Below are positions 62,850-64,000 of a stretch of DNA of 64,000 bases, piece by piece. The DNA comes from Leishmania mexicana MHOM/GT/2001/U1103 (lineage: Eukaryota > Euglenozoa > Kinetoplastea > Trypanosomatida > Trypanosomatidae): positions 496,001-560,000 of the forward strand of contig NC_018330.1 of assembly GCF_000234665.1 (NCBI RefSeq), given 5' to 3'. A model generated the notes under the pieces. That model had not been told where the DNA came from and made no database searches. It saw nothing but the letters and a program-made list of their open reading frames with translations. Every line of letters starts with the position of its first letter. Within the stretch, counting starts at the first letter, position 1. Position numbers and translations under genes: made by a program.

Positions 62850-64000
62850 ATGGACGCACTCGTAGAAAGCATCGTACAGAGCAATGCACGGGCCGAGCTC
62901 ACAGCAGGACAGCTGCAAGCCCTCATCGGGCTTTGCACCTCGACCTCTGAGGTCCTGTCGCCGTCCCACACCCTCTTCCGCAAGCTTTCCGCCACCCTTG
63001 CGGCCTCCCCTTCCCTAGAAGACGCATCTCAGTGCATTCGTCTCTGCATCCTCCTCTGTAGAGAGGTAGCGCACCGCGAAATCATTTTTTCACTTATCGA
63101 GGCGCACAACGTATGGGTGGAGTCCATCGCAACACCGAGCATCTCCGCGCTGGGGACGTCACACGCGGGCCACCGCAGCGGAACCACGTACGAGGCGACC
63201 GAGGATCGCAGCTTCCTATCTCAGCTGATTCTCGTCATGCTGGCCTCAGCTGAGTCGAAGATGAAGGCGTCTGATCTCGTAGATTTCCTCGGTGCTGACG
63301 TCGAGAGCACTGTGGAGGTACTGGTGTCCTGCTACGGAAGCGTGTGCGGGGCCCTTCCAGGAGTACTCGCCGCCGCCTCCGGAGGCTACCAGCTTCACCT
63401 GGTCGCCCGCCTCGTCGACCTCTTTCGCGAGCTCACGTTCTGGATTACGTACGAGGAACTGCACTCGAGCCTGAGGATCGGCAGCAAGGGGAAAAACACG
63501 CTCTCGCAGTGCACCGGTAGCGCTTCCATGAGGGCCCTCTCTGCCCCATTCCGCCACCACGTCGGCCAGCTCATCTCCTACCTTGTGAGGTACGACTTCT
63601 TTGGCCCCATGAGTATGTACTTGCCGCTCGTCTTCGACAAATATTTGGCCTCACCCCGCAGCAGCAGCAGCGACGGTGACGACCGGGATGTGTTGATGGC
63701 CTTGTCCTTGCTCCGCAGCCACCTCCTGCTTCTTCAAACCCTGCTGACGCTGACGGACCAGTATGCGCTCGTTCTGCGCAAAGCGCTCTGCCGCTGCGGG
63801 CTCCTCAGCAAGGTATGCGGCCCTCTCCTGCGCGTCTTGTGTAGACCACAGGGATGCCTACCTGGGGAATTGTCTCTGTTCGTGCAGACGGCGGCGGTCG
63901 CGTCAACGCTGACGTACCATAGCGGTGAGTGTCACCAGTTCTGGGGAGAGAACAGCAGTGTGCTGGTGGCAGTCGCAGACCGCTCCGTCTTTACTCTAGC
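62850..64000 (+). CDS. Unrecognised helical protein, 5' part only (runs off the window)
   Basis: Translating from the ATG at 62850 gives at least 383 codons without a stop to the window end, so the gene is incomplete here. The sequence is Leu/Ala-rich and reads as stacked amphipathic helices: DALVESIVQSNARAEL, LQALIGLCTSTSEVL, LCILLCREVAHREIIFSLIE, LVARLVDLFRELTFWITYEE, LLRSHLLLLQTLLTL. This suggests an ARM/HEAT-like scaffold. A Ser run followed by acidic residues lies near 272-282. No catalytic motif, signal peptide or membrane anchor is seen. The splice acceptor just upstream and coding-type composition support the start. Confidence 0.8.
   Translation, partial: MDALVESIVQSNARAELTAGQLQALIGLCTSTSEVLSPSHTLFRKLSATLAASPSLEDASQCIRLCILLCREVAHREIIFSLIEAHNVWVESIATPSISALGTSHAGHRSGTTYEATEDRSFLSQLILVMLASAESKMKASDLVDFLGADVESTVEVLVSCYGSVCGALPGVLAAASGGYQLHLVARLVDLFRELTFWITYEELHSSLRIGSKGKNTLSQCTGSASMRALSAPFRHHVGQLISYLVRYDFFGPMSMYLPLVFDKYLASPRSSSSDGDDRDVLMALSLLRSHLLLLQTLLTLTDQYALVLRKALCRCGLLSKVCGPLLRVLCRPQGCLPGELSLFVQTAAVASTLTYHSGECHQFWGENSSVLVAVADRSVFTL

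Noticed and set aside
62093..62950. 285-codon + frame
   Set aside because: Overlaps the better-supported gene starting at 62850 in another phase, crosses its splice tract, and lacks protein-like organisation.
1..64000. tRNA or rRNA genes, CRISPR arrays, strand-switch regions
   Set aside because: I found no clover-leaf with A and B boxes, no rRNA-like stretch and no regular spacer arrays. All real genes are on one strand, so there is no candidate transcription start or stop region between opposing clusters.

Overview
The window looks like a piece of a kinetoplastid chromosome, most probably Leishmania. Every convincing gene is on the + strand. The genes have no recognisable introns and are separated by 0.4-4.7 kb of low-complexity sequence (TG/CA, TA and poly-C/poly-CT runs). 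Most are preceded by a polypyrimidine tract ending in AG shortly before the ATG, as expected for spliced-leader trans-splicing in one polycistronic unit. Several copies of a ~0.5 kb GC-rich interspersed repeat sit only between genes and resemble Leishmania SIDER retroposons. From memory, the trifunctional-enzyme alpha and thimet oligopeptidase genes lie close together on Leishmania chromosome 26, so this may be that region; the assignment needs a synteny check.

Layout: (1) 1-2369, non-coding, with a GC-rich degenerate block around 1150-1590; (2) 2370-11293, a type I membrane glycoprotein, the protein farnesyltransferase beta subunit, and Golgi tethering subunit COG7; (3) 12054-21709, a segment bounded by two near-identical 535-bp inverted repeats, holding a PhoD-like membrane protein, a small signal-anchor protein and a small putatively myristoylated protein; (4) 24697-29523, a 1608-residue low-complexity protein of unknown function; (5) 31451-40689, an ABHD11-like hydrolase, a single-RRM RNA-binding protein, a membrane-associated prostaglandin E synthase 2-like protein, and the mitochondrial trifunctional enzyme alpha subunit; (6) 43230-50004, a SHPRH/RAD5-like SNF2-RING ATPase and a small, possibly frameshifted, myristoylation-signal protein; (7) 51147-56418, thimet oligopeptidase bracketed by two near-identical 471-bp direct repeats; (8) 56735-64000, a WD-like protein, an EF-hand/WD40 gene broken by a frameshift, and the 5' part of an unrecognised helical protein that runs off the window.

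The genes do not form a functional operon. They are housekeeping and lineage-specific genes co-transcribed by position, and control is expected at splicing and mRNA stability. The best leads are the paired inverted and direct repeats, which could mediate amplicons; the PhoD-like protein with altered metal-ligand motifs; the two frameshift loci; an anomalous G/C-homopolymer stretch at 50005-50700; and a compact non-coding block with two GNRA-capped hairpins near 15,700. I did not find a convincing wholly new multi-gene system.
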